Of a stretch of 37,733 bases of DNA, positions 14,081 through 21,054 are shown one piece after another. The DNA is taken from the IMG/VR virus record IMGVR_UViG_3300043313_000560, positions 1-37,733 of that record; one strand, given 5' to 3'. Made by a program: the position numbers and the translations under genes. Within the stretch, counting starts at the first letter, position 1. Every line of letters starts with the position of its first letter. The notes below the pieces were generated by a model. That model saw only the letters and a list, made by a program, of their open reading frames with translations. It was not told the DNA's origin and did no database searches. Source of the stretch: a virus.

Positions 14081-14874
14081 GCCGCCACCGCCAGTACGGG
14101 CGGGGTGAGCGCGGCGCCGATCTGTTCGCGGACCATGTCGTAACGCTGCGCGATGTATGCGGCAGCGCGGAAAGTCTGAAAGGCCATTGATTCGTCCCTA
14201 CTGGCGCCGGTGTTGATCGGGATGACGTCGTAGCCGTCAGCGCGGATCTGCACCACGAACGTGCACTCGACCCCCACCTCCGACATGGGCTGTTCGGTTC
14301 CGTCGGCGCCGACGTAGAAGTCGGCGAAGCGGTAGGCGGCGAGCTGAAGCGCCACATCGGGCCAGACGCCGCCGGTTTTGTAGTCGAGCAGCGCACGGCC
14401 GATACCGGGAATGTCGGCGATCAGATCGAGCGTGCCGGCGTACGGCATCCACCGGCTCCCGATGGTGGCTTCGGTCAGCACGGGTGCCGGCTGCCACTGG
14501 TCGAGGAACGCCAGGCACGATTCGACGTGGCCCTCTAACTCTTCGGGGATGTCGGTGCCGTATTCGAGTTGTTCGCCGCGGGACAGTCGTTCGGCGAGCC
14601 CGTGCACTTGTGTTCCGCGGGCGGCTGCGGCATTGCGTTGCGCGACCGGCTGCGCGAGCAGTGACGTAATGATGGCGTCGCGGTCGAGCATTCGCAGGTC
14701 GGCGAGTTCGGTGTCGGCGGCGTCGGCGATAAACGCGGCGATGACCTTCCCCGACCAGCCGACCAGGCCCGGCGCGGGGAAGCCTTTCTTTATCAGCGTG
14801 GTGACCCCGGTGACGGTTTCGCCATCAAGCTTGTACGAATGGCCGGTGCCGCATTTTTTCCGGACAAGTGTCAT
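14077..14874 (-). CDS. RecB/Cas4-like PD-(D/E)XK exonuclease (265 aa)
   Basis: The nuclease core is seen as RGTQVHGLAERL (His motif), PYAGTLDLIADI (Asp), ALLDYKTGG (Asp-x-Lys) and LQLAAYRFADF (Gln and Tyr motif), the standard order for the RecB/Cas4 superfamily. It probably resects double-stranded DNA to feed the RecT-like protein encoded next. The start is taken as ATG 14874, which overlaps the upstream stop (ATGA); an in-frame ATG at 14904 would add ten residues. No Fe-S cysteine set like that of Cas4 is visible. Confidence 0.85.
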   Translation of the reverse strand: MTLVRKKCGTGHSYKLDGETVTGVTTLIKKGFPAPGLVGWSGKVIAAFIADAADTELADLRMLDRDAIITSLLAQPVAQRNAAAARGTQVHGLAERLSRGEQLEYGTDIPEELEGHVESCLAFLDQWQPAPVLTEATIGSRWMPYAGTLDLIADIPGIGRALLDYKTGGVWPDVALQLAAYRFADFYVGADGTEQPMSEVGVECTFVVQIRADGYDVIPINTGASRDESMAFQTFRAAAYIAQRYDMVREQIGAALTPPVLAVAA

Positions 14875-15065
14875 GCCGGCCGCCGCGGGTGTATCGGCCG
14901 CCATATCCGGCGCGGTGACGGCCGGCGGGGTTTCACCACTGCCGTGCCGATCAACAGTTCGATGTCGGCGACGGCCGGTGCGGGCGGTTCGTCGGCGGGC
15001 GGGTCGGGTCGGCGCCGACGGAATGCGGCGAGGATGCGCCGCCAGGTGTGGACGGGATTTCCCAT
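14871..15065 (-). CDS. Small basic Pro/Arg-rich protein (64 aa)
   Basis: ATG 15065 (MGNPVHTWRRILAAFRRRRP) has a GGGGGAA ribosome binding site close upstream, the same type used by other genes here. An amphipathic basic helix is followed by a Pro/Ala/Asp linker and a basic tail. It starts the recombination operon and is coupled to the exonuclease gene. No family recognised. Confidence 0.55.
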   Translation of the reverse strand: MGNPVHTWRRILAAFRRRRPDPPADEPPAPAVADIELLIGTAVVKPRRPSPRRIWRPIHPRRPA

Positions 15066-15407
15066 GGTTCCCCCGTTGGTGTGGCGTGTCGGTATGCCGA
15101 GCAACATAGGCACCGTGCTAGTCGGGCCGCGCCGGTTCCGGCGAAACACGAAACGCTGTCGACGTTCGCGGCGGGCATTTCACTGAGCAGGGTGACTGCC
15201 GTCGGTTCCGCCCCGGGATGCGCCTGCCATGTGCTATCGCCGACGAGACAGAAGCCACGGCGTCTCGTCGATTTCCGTCGTGCCGGTGTGGCGATGCTGC
15301 TAGCGTCTGCCGTGCGGGCCGGGGTGACCCTTTCCACACGTCGATGAGTTAGCCGCTTCCGTCATGTGTCTGCGTCATGTCTCTAAACCCCGGCCCGCAC
15401 CCGGCAT
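15066..15407. other. 342-base spacer with inverted repeats
   Basis: No convincing gene is seen between the endolysin stop and the 64-residue gene. The spacer holds a 14-base perfect inverted repeat (GTGCGGGCCGGGGT 15312-15325, ACCCCGGCCCGCAC 15387-15400) 61 bases apart, a TCATGT direct repeat near 15362-15380, and a separate 9-base hairpin at 15241-15270. It is the likely site of endolysin termination and of the early recombination-operon promoter. Confidence 0.5.
15241..15270 (-). terminator. Hairpin downstream of the endolysin
   Basis: CGACGAGAC (15241-15249) and GTCTCGTCG (15262-15270) form a 9-base stem with a 12-base loop in the spacer after the endolysin gene. A terminator role is inferred from position. 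Confidence 0.4.
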
Positions 15408-16199
15408 CTAATTCCCGAGTGGTCGCGTCCATGGCGTCGGCCACGTTTTCGGACCGACGGCACCGTCGACCGGCATCCGGCAGTTCTTCTGCCAGGCCCG
15501 GACAACGGTGTCGAATTTTCTTCCCGGCAGCCCGTCGGCGACACCGATCGATGTCCAGCCGCGGGCGCGCATTCTCGCCTGCCACTGCCGCACCGCCGGA
15601 TCGGGTGTCCGCTGCCGGTCATTGCGGCGCAGCACCCGGCCCGGATACGGCGGCGGTTTCGGTATGAGCGGCTTGCCAGGCCCGGATGCGGCGGTGATGC
15701 CGCGACTGCGCAGCCATGTCGCCACCGACTCACCGCGCAGAATCGACAGGATGGCCTGATTGGAGACGGTGTCGGCGATATAACGTCGCCGTTGCTCCAA
15801 GTGAATGTGCCATTTATGATCCGATGTTGCGCGGCTGGTGCGGCGGGAGTAGAAGTCGTATCGGGTCGCGTGCTCGCCGCCGTCCCACCCGTTGAAGGCG
15901 TTCAGGTATTTGCGCCGCGGATCGGCGGTGTTGCGGAAAGCATTCGCTAGGCGTGCTGTCGCCAGTCGCATGTCACTGGCGCCCATCGTCATGTCGATGC
16001 CGGCAGACCCGTCGCCGGGGCCTAACTTGTCGTCGGGGCGCACCACCGAATAGTCGCCGTCCGGCACATCGTCGCGGCTGCGATGGTATCCGCGCTTGTG
16101 TCGCCGGTCACCGACGATGCCGCTACAGACGGCCGAATGGTAGATGCGTTCGAACCCGTCGGCGAGTTCCCGCATGGCCTTGTACGCCTTAGTCGCCAT
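15408..16199 (-). CDS. Endolysin: peptidase-like domain plus peptidoglycan-binding domain (263 aa)
   Basis: The C-terminal 65 residues (VRQWQARMRARGWTSIG then GLPGRKFDTVVRAWQ and VDGAVGPKTW) are a PG_binding_1 domain. The N-terminal two thirds has IYHSAVCSGIVGDRRHKRGYH, then SRDD, AGIDMTMG and KWHIHLEQRRRY; the His, Asp and HxH order recalls M15-type zinc peptidases, so a peptide-cutting lysin is likely. ATG 16199 with GGAGG 7 bases upstream is the start, overlapping the previous gene by 11 bases. Only one catalytic domain is present, and no LysB-type mycolylarabinogalactan esterase is encoded nearby. The holin lies across the integrase at 18.5-19.0 kb. Confidence 0.75.
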   Translation of the reverse strand: MATKAYKAMRELADGFERIYHSAVCSGIVGDRRHKRGYHRSRDDVPDGDYSVVRPDDKLGPGDGSAGIDMTMGASDMRLATARLANAFRNTADPRRKYLNAFNGWDGGEHATRYDFYSRRTSRATSDHKWHIHLEQRRRYIADTVSNQAILSILRGESVATWLRSRGITAASGPGKPLIPKPPPYPGRVLRRNDRQRTPDPAVRQWQARMRARGWTSIGVADGLPGRKFDTVVRAWQKNCRMPVDGAVGPKTWPTPWTRPLGN

Positions 16200-16551
16200 C
16201 GTCGCCTCCGGTTTCGGCGTCGATGGCGAGCAGGTCGAATGCGTCACCTTCCGCAGCCGTCCAGCGGAGCCCGTCGTCGAGGGTTTCCGGGTGCTCGCTG
16301 CGGACGAGGAATGCGCCGTTGTCGCGCCGGTCGTATAGCCACGCCTGGCGGAGCGGCTTGTCGACGAGCAGGAATCCGCGCGGGTATCTGCTCTGCGCCC
16401 GGCGTCCGTCCCATGGCCCGCCGATGACCGGGCCGGTGTACAGCTCGGGTGCCTCGCTCTGGTCGGCGGTGTCGGGCTGCTCGGGTTCGGGTGCAGGGTC
16501 GAGTTCGGCTACTTCGTCGGCGATGCTGTCGCGGGTGTCGTCGGTGTCCAT
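16189..16551 (-). CDS. Acidic protein of unknown function (120 aa)
   Basis: ATG 16551 has GGGGAG 6-7 bases upstream. The first 40 residues are Asp/Glu/Pro-rich and probably disordered. A conserved-looking core follows, GGPWDGRRAQSRYPRGFLLV and RQAWLYDRRDNGAFLVR, of the small beta-rich GGPxDG type often seen in actinophages. It overlaps the endolysin gene by 11 bases, so the two are coexpressed. No function assignable. Confidence 0.65.
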   Translation of the reverse strand: MDTDDTRDSIADEVAELDPAPEPEQPDTADQSEAPELYTGPVIGGPWDGRRAQSRYPRGFLLVDKPLRQAWLYDRRDNGAFLVRSEHPETLDDGLRWTAAEGDAFDLLAIDAETGGDDGD

Positions 16552-16605
16552 GCGGTCTCCCCGTCGGTGCGGTGCGGGGGGCCTTACACGACGCTAGACC
16601 TGTTC

Positions 16606-16635
16606 ACGTTCGGTGGCGACACCGTCACCGAACGT
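16606..16635. promoter_or_regulatory. Long palindrome between the endolysin operon and integrase
   Basis: ACGTTCGGTG (16606-16615) and CACCGAACGT (16626-16635) are perfect inverted repeats around a 10-base centre. It lies 55 bases upstream of the minus-strand ATG at 16551, next to a TAGCGT hexamer (minus strand, 16596-16591) that could be a -10, and 160 bases upstream of the integrase promoter. Operator function is inferred. The rest of 16636-16796 shows no gene and no recognisable attP core. Confidence 0.5.
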
Positions 16636-16796
16636 CGATAGTTGTGGATGATTTTCGGGTGGTGGCGGTAGTAGCGGCGTTGCGGGCCACCCTCGGTATA
16701 CGTGGGCAAATGTGTCCGAAACGGGCGGGGCGCCTGTTGCCTATGTCCCAATTGGTGATCATTTGTGGGGGCCTGAATAGTTGTCCAGTTCCAGCC

Positions 16797-16824
16797 TTGC
16801 CACCCACAAAACCCCTGCTAGAGT
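16797..16824 (+). promoter_or_regulatory. Integrase promoter
   Basis: TTGCCA (16797-16802) and TAGAGT (16819-16824) are 16 bases apart, and TGC directly before TAGAGT makes an extended -10. The predicted RNA start near 16831 leaves a leader of about 44 bases with GAGGGG at 16862-16867. Confidence 0.6.
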
Positions 16825-16874
16825 GCGGTTCCGCGCCATGATCAAGTGGCACCGAATTGCAGAGGGGTTCCCGC

Positions 16875-18047
16875 TTGTCCACCACCGTCATGTTCCAACC
16901 ACCCAGTTTCCCACCGGCGCCGACCATGCCGCAGGTCTTCACCGAACCCACGCCGAGCTTCCCCGCCGGGTTCGTCAAGCCACCCGGCAGCGTCAGCGCC
17001 CGCGGCACCCGATGGCTCGCCCAACAGCCACCCAGCGCCGGGCGCAAATCCAAGACGTTCGACACCCCCGACGAGGCGTGGCGGTGGCTAGCCCGCGCGC
17101 ACGCCACCACCGTGCTCTACGGCGCCGACACTGACGCCGCGGGCAAGATGCCGCTAGCCGTCGCGATGGCGTCGTGGTGCAGCCGGCTGACCGTCAAAGA
17201 GACCACCCGCGCCTGCTACCTGCAAACCCTGGCGCCGACCCTCGCCGACGACATCGCCGCCATGGCTGTTCGCGATGTCCGCGGCATGCACGTTGAAGCA
17301 CTCATCCTGGCCCGCCCGATCGGTCACGCACGCGCCAAAACCGCCGAACACCTCCGCGCGTTCTTCCGCTGGGCCACCGCCAACGACCTGACCGCCCGCG
17401 ACCCGTACATTCGTTCCGACGGCGAGAAGCTGCGTAAGCACGCGCTAAAACGTGCCGGCCGGACCTCGACAACCGGCTTGGCATGGACGGTCGAGCAGGC
17501 GCGTACCGCCCTGGCAGGCATGCAGGATCGACAGCTACGCACCCTGGCCGCGTTCATGCTCATCACCGGTGCCCGCCGCGGGGAAACGCTCGGGCTGGCA
17601 TGGGGTGGCATCAACGGGCATGTGGCGATGCTCGCCCGCAACCACACCATCGGCGGCGGCAAAGCCATGACCGAAGACCTGCCGAAGACGGAAACGGCCC
17701 GTAGTGCCTACTTCGGTCCCCGGTTGGCGGCGATGTTGGAGGCGCACTGCCCGCCCGGCTTGATGGCGTTCGACGACTACGTGTTCACCGCACCCCGCAA
17801 GGGTGGCCCGCTGCACCCCGGCGCCGTCAGTCTCCAGCTCACGCGCACCACGCAGACGCTGGGCCTGCCGCGGATCGGCGCTACTCACGCATTGCGGCGC
17901 ACGTTCGCGACGGCGCTTGATGCCGACGGGTGCCCGCCGATCGTGCGTGAGGCCCTGCTCGGGCATGCCGGTAGCCGGTATGCGGTCGCCCACGAAGACG
18001 ACATGCGCAAATGGGGTGAGCGCGCCGACGAACTCTTTCTAGGCTGA
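16875..18047 (+). CDS. int: Tyrosine integrase (390 aa)
   Basis: This site-specific recombinase integrates the phage into the host chromosome. The catalytic domain shows ITGARRGETLGLAW (Arg234), THALRRTF (His338, Arg341) and EALLGHAG (His364). The likely nucleophile Tyr369 sits in SRYAVAHED, only five residues after His364, where most family members have nine; see findings. An SAM-like core-binding domain (residues about 85-180) precedes. The start is taken as TTG 16875 with GAGGGG 7 bases upstream; ATG 16890 is the alternative. It is transcribed opposite to the flanking late and early genes and ends in a strong hairpin. Confidence 0.9.
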   Translation: MSTTVMFQPPSFPPAPTMPQVFTEPTPSFPAGFVKPPGSVSARGTRWLAQQPPSAGRKSKTFDTPDEAWRWLARAHATTVLYGADTDAAGKMPLAVAMASWCSRLTVKETTRACYLQTLAPTLADDIAAMAVRDVRGMHVEALILARPIGHARAKTAEHLRAFFRWATANDLTARDPYIRSDGEKLRKHALKRAGRTSTTGLAWTVEQARTALAGMQDRQLRTLAAFMLITGARRGETLGLAWGGINGHVAMLARNHTIGGGKAMTEDLPKTETARSAYFGPRLAAMLEAHCPPGLMAFDDYVFTAPRKGGPLHPGAVSLQLTRTTQTLGLPRIGATHALRRTFATALDADGCPPIVREALLGHAGSRYAVAHEDDMRKWGERADELFLG

Positions 18048-18054
18048 ACGACAA

Positions 18055-18101
18055 AAAGGCGGGCCGGTATCCCCACGGTAGGGGAATACCGGCCCGCCTT
18101 T
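18055..18101. terminator. Strong terminator after the integrase
   Basis: A 20-base-pair stem with a single bulged A (18055-18074 with 18081-18101, loop ACGGTA) lies directly after the integrase stop. The stem starts AAAGGCGGGCC and ends GGCCCGCCTTT, so it has a short T-run in both directions and can stop transcription from either side. Confidence 0.9.
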
Positions 18102-18184
18102 GCGCGCCATGACAATACACTCGGGCGGGTGAAACCGCCGCTTACTCAGCCCTGCCGCACATCGAGTGTTGAGACAATCGCCTC

Positions 18185-18466
18185 ATGACTGCCATGCTTG
18201 AAATGCTAGACATCTTGCGAAAGATGCCACCCGAAATGACAATCGCAGAATTCCTCACGCAGTTCGATTCCGCGACCGCTCGCGCTAATTGCCGCTTCTG
18301 TCACCGCCCGATCAGCAGGCTAGATGCGGGGGACCCGCGATGGTTCCATGACGACCCTTCGCGGATGAGAGGCTGTCGCGCGGCGAGTTTCGACGTAGAC
18401 CGCGACGGTTGGAATGATTCGCTGCCCCGCGAATGGAAAGCCACCCCGGAGTCGCTGTCACGATAG
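18185..18466 (+). CDS. Small Cys/His protein downstream of integrase (93 aa)
   Basis: The ATG at 18185 (MTAMLEMLDILRKMPPEMTI) is followed by a helical half and then NCRFCHRPISRLDAGDPRWFHDD and RMRGCRAASF. CxxCH plus a later H and C suggest a zinc site. It is separated from the integrase by the strong terminator, so it needs its own promoter; TTGAGA at 18170 is suggestive only, and no clear ribosome binding site is seen. It ends 7 bases from the convergent holin gene. No function recognised. Confidence 0.65.
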   Translation: MTAMLEMLDILRKMPPEMTIAEFLTQFDSATARANCRFCHRPISRLDAGDPRWFHDDPSRMRGCRAASFDVDRDGWNDSLPREWKATPESLSR

Positions 18467-18473
18467 AGCCGGA

Positions 18474-18959
18474 TCACGGCTGATCTCTCGGCAACCGTAT
18501 CGCCGTTGTCGTGGGGCTGTCGGTAACGACGACATCGTCCGACGGTGGCGTCTCCCCGCCGTGCACTGGCAGATCCTGCAACGTCGTCGGCGGAAGTATC
18601 CGATCCTGTTCTGCGGTCGTCGGCGGAATCGACGTCCGGTTCTCAATCTTCGCCGCCAGGCCGGACGGATTCCAGAACAGTTTATAGGCGACGAACGTGC
18701 CGCCGCACACTTGCAGCAGCGCGTTACGCCATTCCTGCCAGCCGTATTCGCCGCGTATCAGCGTCACCCCTGCCGAGTAGGCCGCGCAGACGGCTAACGC
18801 GATGAGCGCCTTGGCCTCTGTCGGCCATTTGCGCTGATTGAGTAGGGCGATGATCGGCGGGAGTACGAACGCCGCCATGGTGAGATCGACGGGTTCGATG
18901 CCGAGATCTTCGGAAGGATTCCCGCCGTCCTGAGCGAGAATCGGAACGGCGGAAAACAT
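18474..18959 (-). CDS. Holin-like membrane protein (161 aa)
   Basis: Holins form membrane lesions that time lysis. This protein has three hydrophobic segments: residues 26-42 (LTMAAFVLPPIIALL), 50-68 (KALIALAVCAAYSAGVTL) and 81-96 (LLQVCGGTFVAYKLFW), a short N-terminus, and a long hydrophilic Pro/Thr/Asp-rich tail. It is the last gene of the late operon, 38 bases after the third fibre gene. The endolysin is on the far side of the integrase module. Assignment rests on topology and position, not on a diagnostic motif. Confidence 0.7.
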   Translation of the reverse strand: MFSAVPILAQDGGNPSEDLGIEPVDLTMAAFVLPPIIALLNQRKWPTEAKALIALAVCAAYSAGVTLIRGEYGWQEWRNALLQVCGGTFVAYKLFWNPSGLAAKIENRTSIPPTTAEQDRILPPTTLQDLPVHGGETPPSDDVVVTDSPTTTAIRLPRDQP

Positions 18960-18997
18960 AGAGGCGACTCACTTTCTACGTGGCGTCAGGCTAGGGC

Positions 18998-19702
18998 CTA
19001 CATTCCTAAGTACCTGACATTGAAGACGCAACCGTAACCGCTATATGCATTCGCATAGTAGTAGCTGACTAGGTCATGAGTGGACGATGACGTGTGCATT
19101 GCCACCAAAGTCACATATGATCCGTCCGTGCCATTGAAATACATTATTACCGGGCGGGGAGTCACCGTGAGCACATCGCTGACAGAAGATCCCGCCGGGT
19201 AAAGCTGGCTCATCGACCCTGGCACGGCAGATGCCATACTGATACCGTTAAGCCCTAGCCATGCTGCACGATAGCCGTCGACGGCTGGAGTGCTGAAACA
19301 GACCAGCGCTTCGATTTCGTAATAGCCCGGCACGGTCGGCGTGAACTGATTGTTCGCCCACCATGAGTTAATGTTCTTCGTCTTAACAGATGTTAGATTG
19401 ACTCGGGTTGGAGTGCCGCTGACGTTGAGCGTCTGACTGGCGCTACCGCCCATTGCGGCCATTATCATTCCGGTGGTGTGAGAACCAGCCGCAGGCGCCC
19501 AATAGGACGATCCCCCTACGGTGATCCGGGAATAGGTAATTCCATCGTCCTGCATGTGTACCCGCATCCCCTGGAGTGGGGCCAGAGACCCGACCAGGAA
19601 AGCGTCGCGGGCGGCGGCGTTGGTGAAGGATAGATTACTAAAAACTATGAGGTCATTCAGATCGTTTGCGGTGATCTTGTCACCGTCTATAAAACGTCTC
19701 AT
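18998..19702 (-). CDS. Tail fibre-like paralog 3, C1q-like (234 aa)
   Basis: Probable receptor-binding or fibre-tip protein. The N-terminal 70 residues match the two upstream neighbours: a short DxItAxDLNDL segment, then NAAARDAFLVGSLAP and GMRVHMQDD. The middle has QFTPTVPGYYEIEALVCFS, the strand pattern of C1q/TNF-like jelly rolls, and it ends VFNVRYLGM. Base composition is AT-richer than the rest of the genome. Two bases separate it from paralog 2. Homotrimer formation is typical of such folds but is inferred here. Confidence 0.7.
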   Translation of the reverse strand: MRRFIDGDKITANDLNDLIVFSNLSFTNAAARDAFLVGSLAPLQGMRVHMQDDGITYSRITVGGSSYWAPAAGSHTTGMIMAAMGGSASQTLNVSGTPTRVNLTSVKTKNINSWWANNQFTPTVPGYYEIEALVCFSTPAVDGYRAAWLGLNGISMASAVPGSMSQLYPAGSSVSDVLTVTPRPVIMYFNGTDGSYVTLVAMHTSSSTHDLVSYYYANAYSGYGCVFNVRYLGM

Positions 19703-19704
19703 GG

Positions 19705-20382
19705 TTACTGCCCTAAGTACTTCGCGCTAAATACAGGCGCCATAGCTCCCGTATTGGTGCTGGTGGCAGTGGACGCGTAGGCGATCAGTTCGACATAGTC
19801 GGTGGTGCCGTTCATATTCAAGATGAACTTGCGAACCGAAAAGCTCACCGGCACGTTGGTGGTAACGATCTGGCCACTTGCGGAAGCCACGTGATAGGTC
19901 GTGTTACCGGTACCGTTGAGACGAAATCCGGCCCGATGGGTGAAGGTGGCGCCGACTGGGCCGCTGGTCATGCTCATGCCACCGGTGAACTCATACAGCC
20001 CTGGGACTTTCGGCGTGAACTTACCGCTCGTTGCATCAAGCCAGTTGCCATAGTTGCGGTTCCCATGGTTTGCCAGAGTGTAACCGGCGATAGCCACGAA
20101 CGTATTTAGTGCGAGCGGTTGGGTAGCGGCCTGCTGGGCGTAGAAGCATGGCGTATGCGGCATCGGAGCCCAGTAGCCGACGCTGTTAACGACGATGTAT
20201 ATAAGCTGACGATTAGTATCCAGCATAAACACGATCATGCCCGGTTGGGGAGCCAGATCGCCCGTGCAGAAAGCATCGCGGGCGGCGGTATTGGCAAACC
20301 GCATGCAGGATGCCGCTAACAATTCATTGAGGGCAGCCGAAGTGAGAAGTTCCTGATCCGCCCAATCCCTGACGGACATCAT
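19705..20382 (-). CDS. Tail fibre-like paralog 2, C1q-like (225 aa)
   Basis: It shares with its neighbours RFANTAARDAFCTGDLAP, a GMIVFML strand, NYGNWLDATSGKFTP then VPGLYEFTGG, and the terminal SAKYLGQ. The C1q-like FTPxVPGxYEF word suggests a trimeric jelly-roll head. It overlaps paralog 1 by ATGA. The central and C-terminal parts differ strongly from the other two copies while the ends are kept, which suggests divergence of the binding face. Confidence 0.7.
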   Translation of the reverse strand: MMSVRDWADQELLTSAALNELLAASCMRFANTAARDAFCTGDLAPQPGMIVFMLDTNRQLIYIVVNSVGYWAPMPHTPCFYAQQAATQPLALNTFVAIAGYTLANHGNRNYGNWLDATSGKFTPKVPGLYEFTGGMSMTSGPVGATFTHRAGFRLNGTGNTTYHVASASGQIVTTNVPVSFSVRKFILNMNGTTDYVELIAYASTATSTNTGAMAPVFSAKYLGQ

Positions 20383-21050
20383 GCCCCCAAGTACTTGACG
20401 GTGAACAGGGCAGGATAGTCAACCGACGGCGATACTGTCGCGCCAGACGACACGGTGTTTCTGATCTGCAAGTAAACAGCCCCGCCGGTACTCGCCACGT
20501 AAATCACTGAAGTTGCATACGCGTAATTGTAGTTCGACGAAGTCCCATACGAGGGCTGCCATTGCGATTCGGTTTGGCAGTACATATTGCCACTAGCGTT
20601 ATATATCGGGCTTAATACCCGACTGCCCGTGGTGATGGTGGCAAAGAAACAGCATGCGGCGTTGATCTCGTAATAGCCTTGAATGTCGGGAGTGAAAATT
20701 CCATTTGACGGGTTAAACCAGTTACCATAGTTTCTGCTTCCGAGCAGGTTGGTACCCCAAGGAGTAATAGTTTTCGCCGTGTCGCCACTTGCGATAGTAA
20801 TCGCCGTCGTTGAGGCATAGCTGAAACAGACTGTTCCTGGCATTGGAGTCCATTTCCCGGCGCTATTGCGTCGGTAATGCGTCTGTTCGCCAGCGATGAC
20901 CACATTGGTTCCATTAACGGGAGCATAGATGCCCGTTAGGGCAGCATCGCGGGCGGCTGCGGTGGCAAACCGCATGTTGGACCCGAATACGAGCGCATCC
21001 ATGTCTTCACTATAAAAAACTGCACCGTCGTTGAATTTTTGCAACGCCAT
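20379..21050 (-). CDS. Tail fibre-like paralog 1, C1q-like (223 aa)
   Basis: The first of three tandem related genes. It has RFATAAARDAALTGIYAP, a GTNVVIAGEQ strand, NYGNWFNPSNGIFTP then IQGYYEINAACCFF, and ends FTVKYLGA. The ATG at 21050 has a GGAGGTGA ribosome binding site. It lies four bases after the minor tail protein gene. By position and fold pattern it is a tail-tip or fibre protein that contacts the host surface. In 120 bases I counted (20641-20760), GC is about 47 percent, far below the tape-measure gene. Confidence 0.7.
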   Translation of the reverse strand: MALQKFNDGAVFYSEDMDALVFGSNMRFATAAARDAALTGIYAPVNGTNVVIAGEQTHYRRNSAGKWTPMPGTVCFSYASTTAITIASGDTAKTITPWGTNLLGSRNYGNWFNPSNGIFTPDIQGYYEINAACCFFATITTGSRVLSPIYNASGNMYCQTESQWQPSYGTSSNYNYAYATSVIYVASTGGAVYLQIRNTVSSGATVSPSVDYPALFTVKYLGA

Positions 21051-21054
21051 GGTC

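Noticed and set aside
14951-15337. Minus-strand frame in the spacer before the recombination operon
   Set aside because: It would overlap the 64-residue gene in another frame, has no ribosome binding site and spans a hairpin; composition is not convincing.
16636-16796. Search for an attP core or tRNA-like sequence near the integrase
   Set aside because: No tRNA 3' end, T-loop sequence or paired arm-site repeats were recognised here or in 18102-18184.
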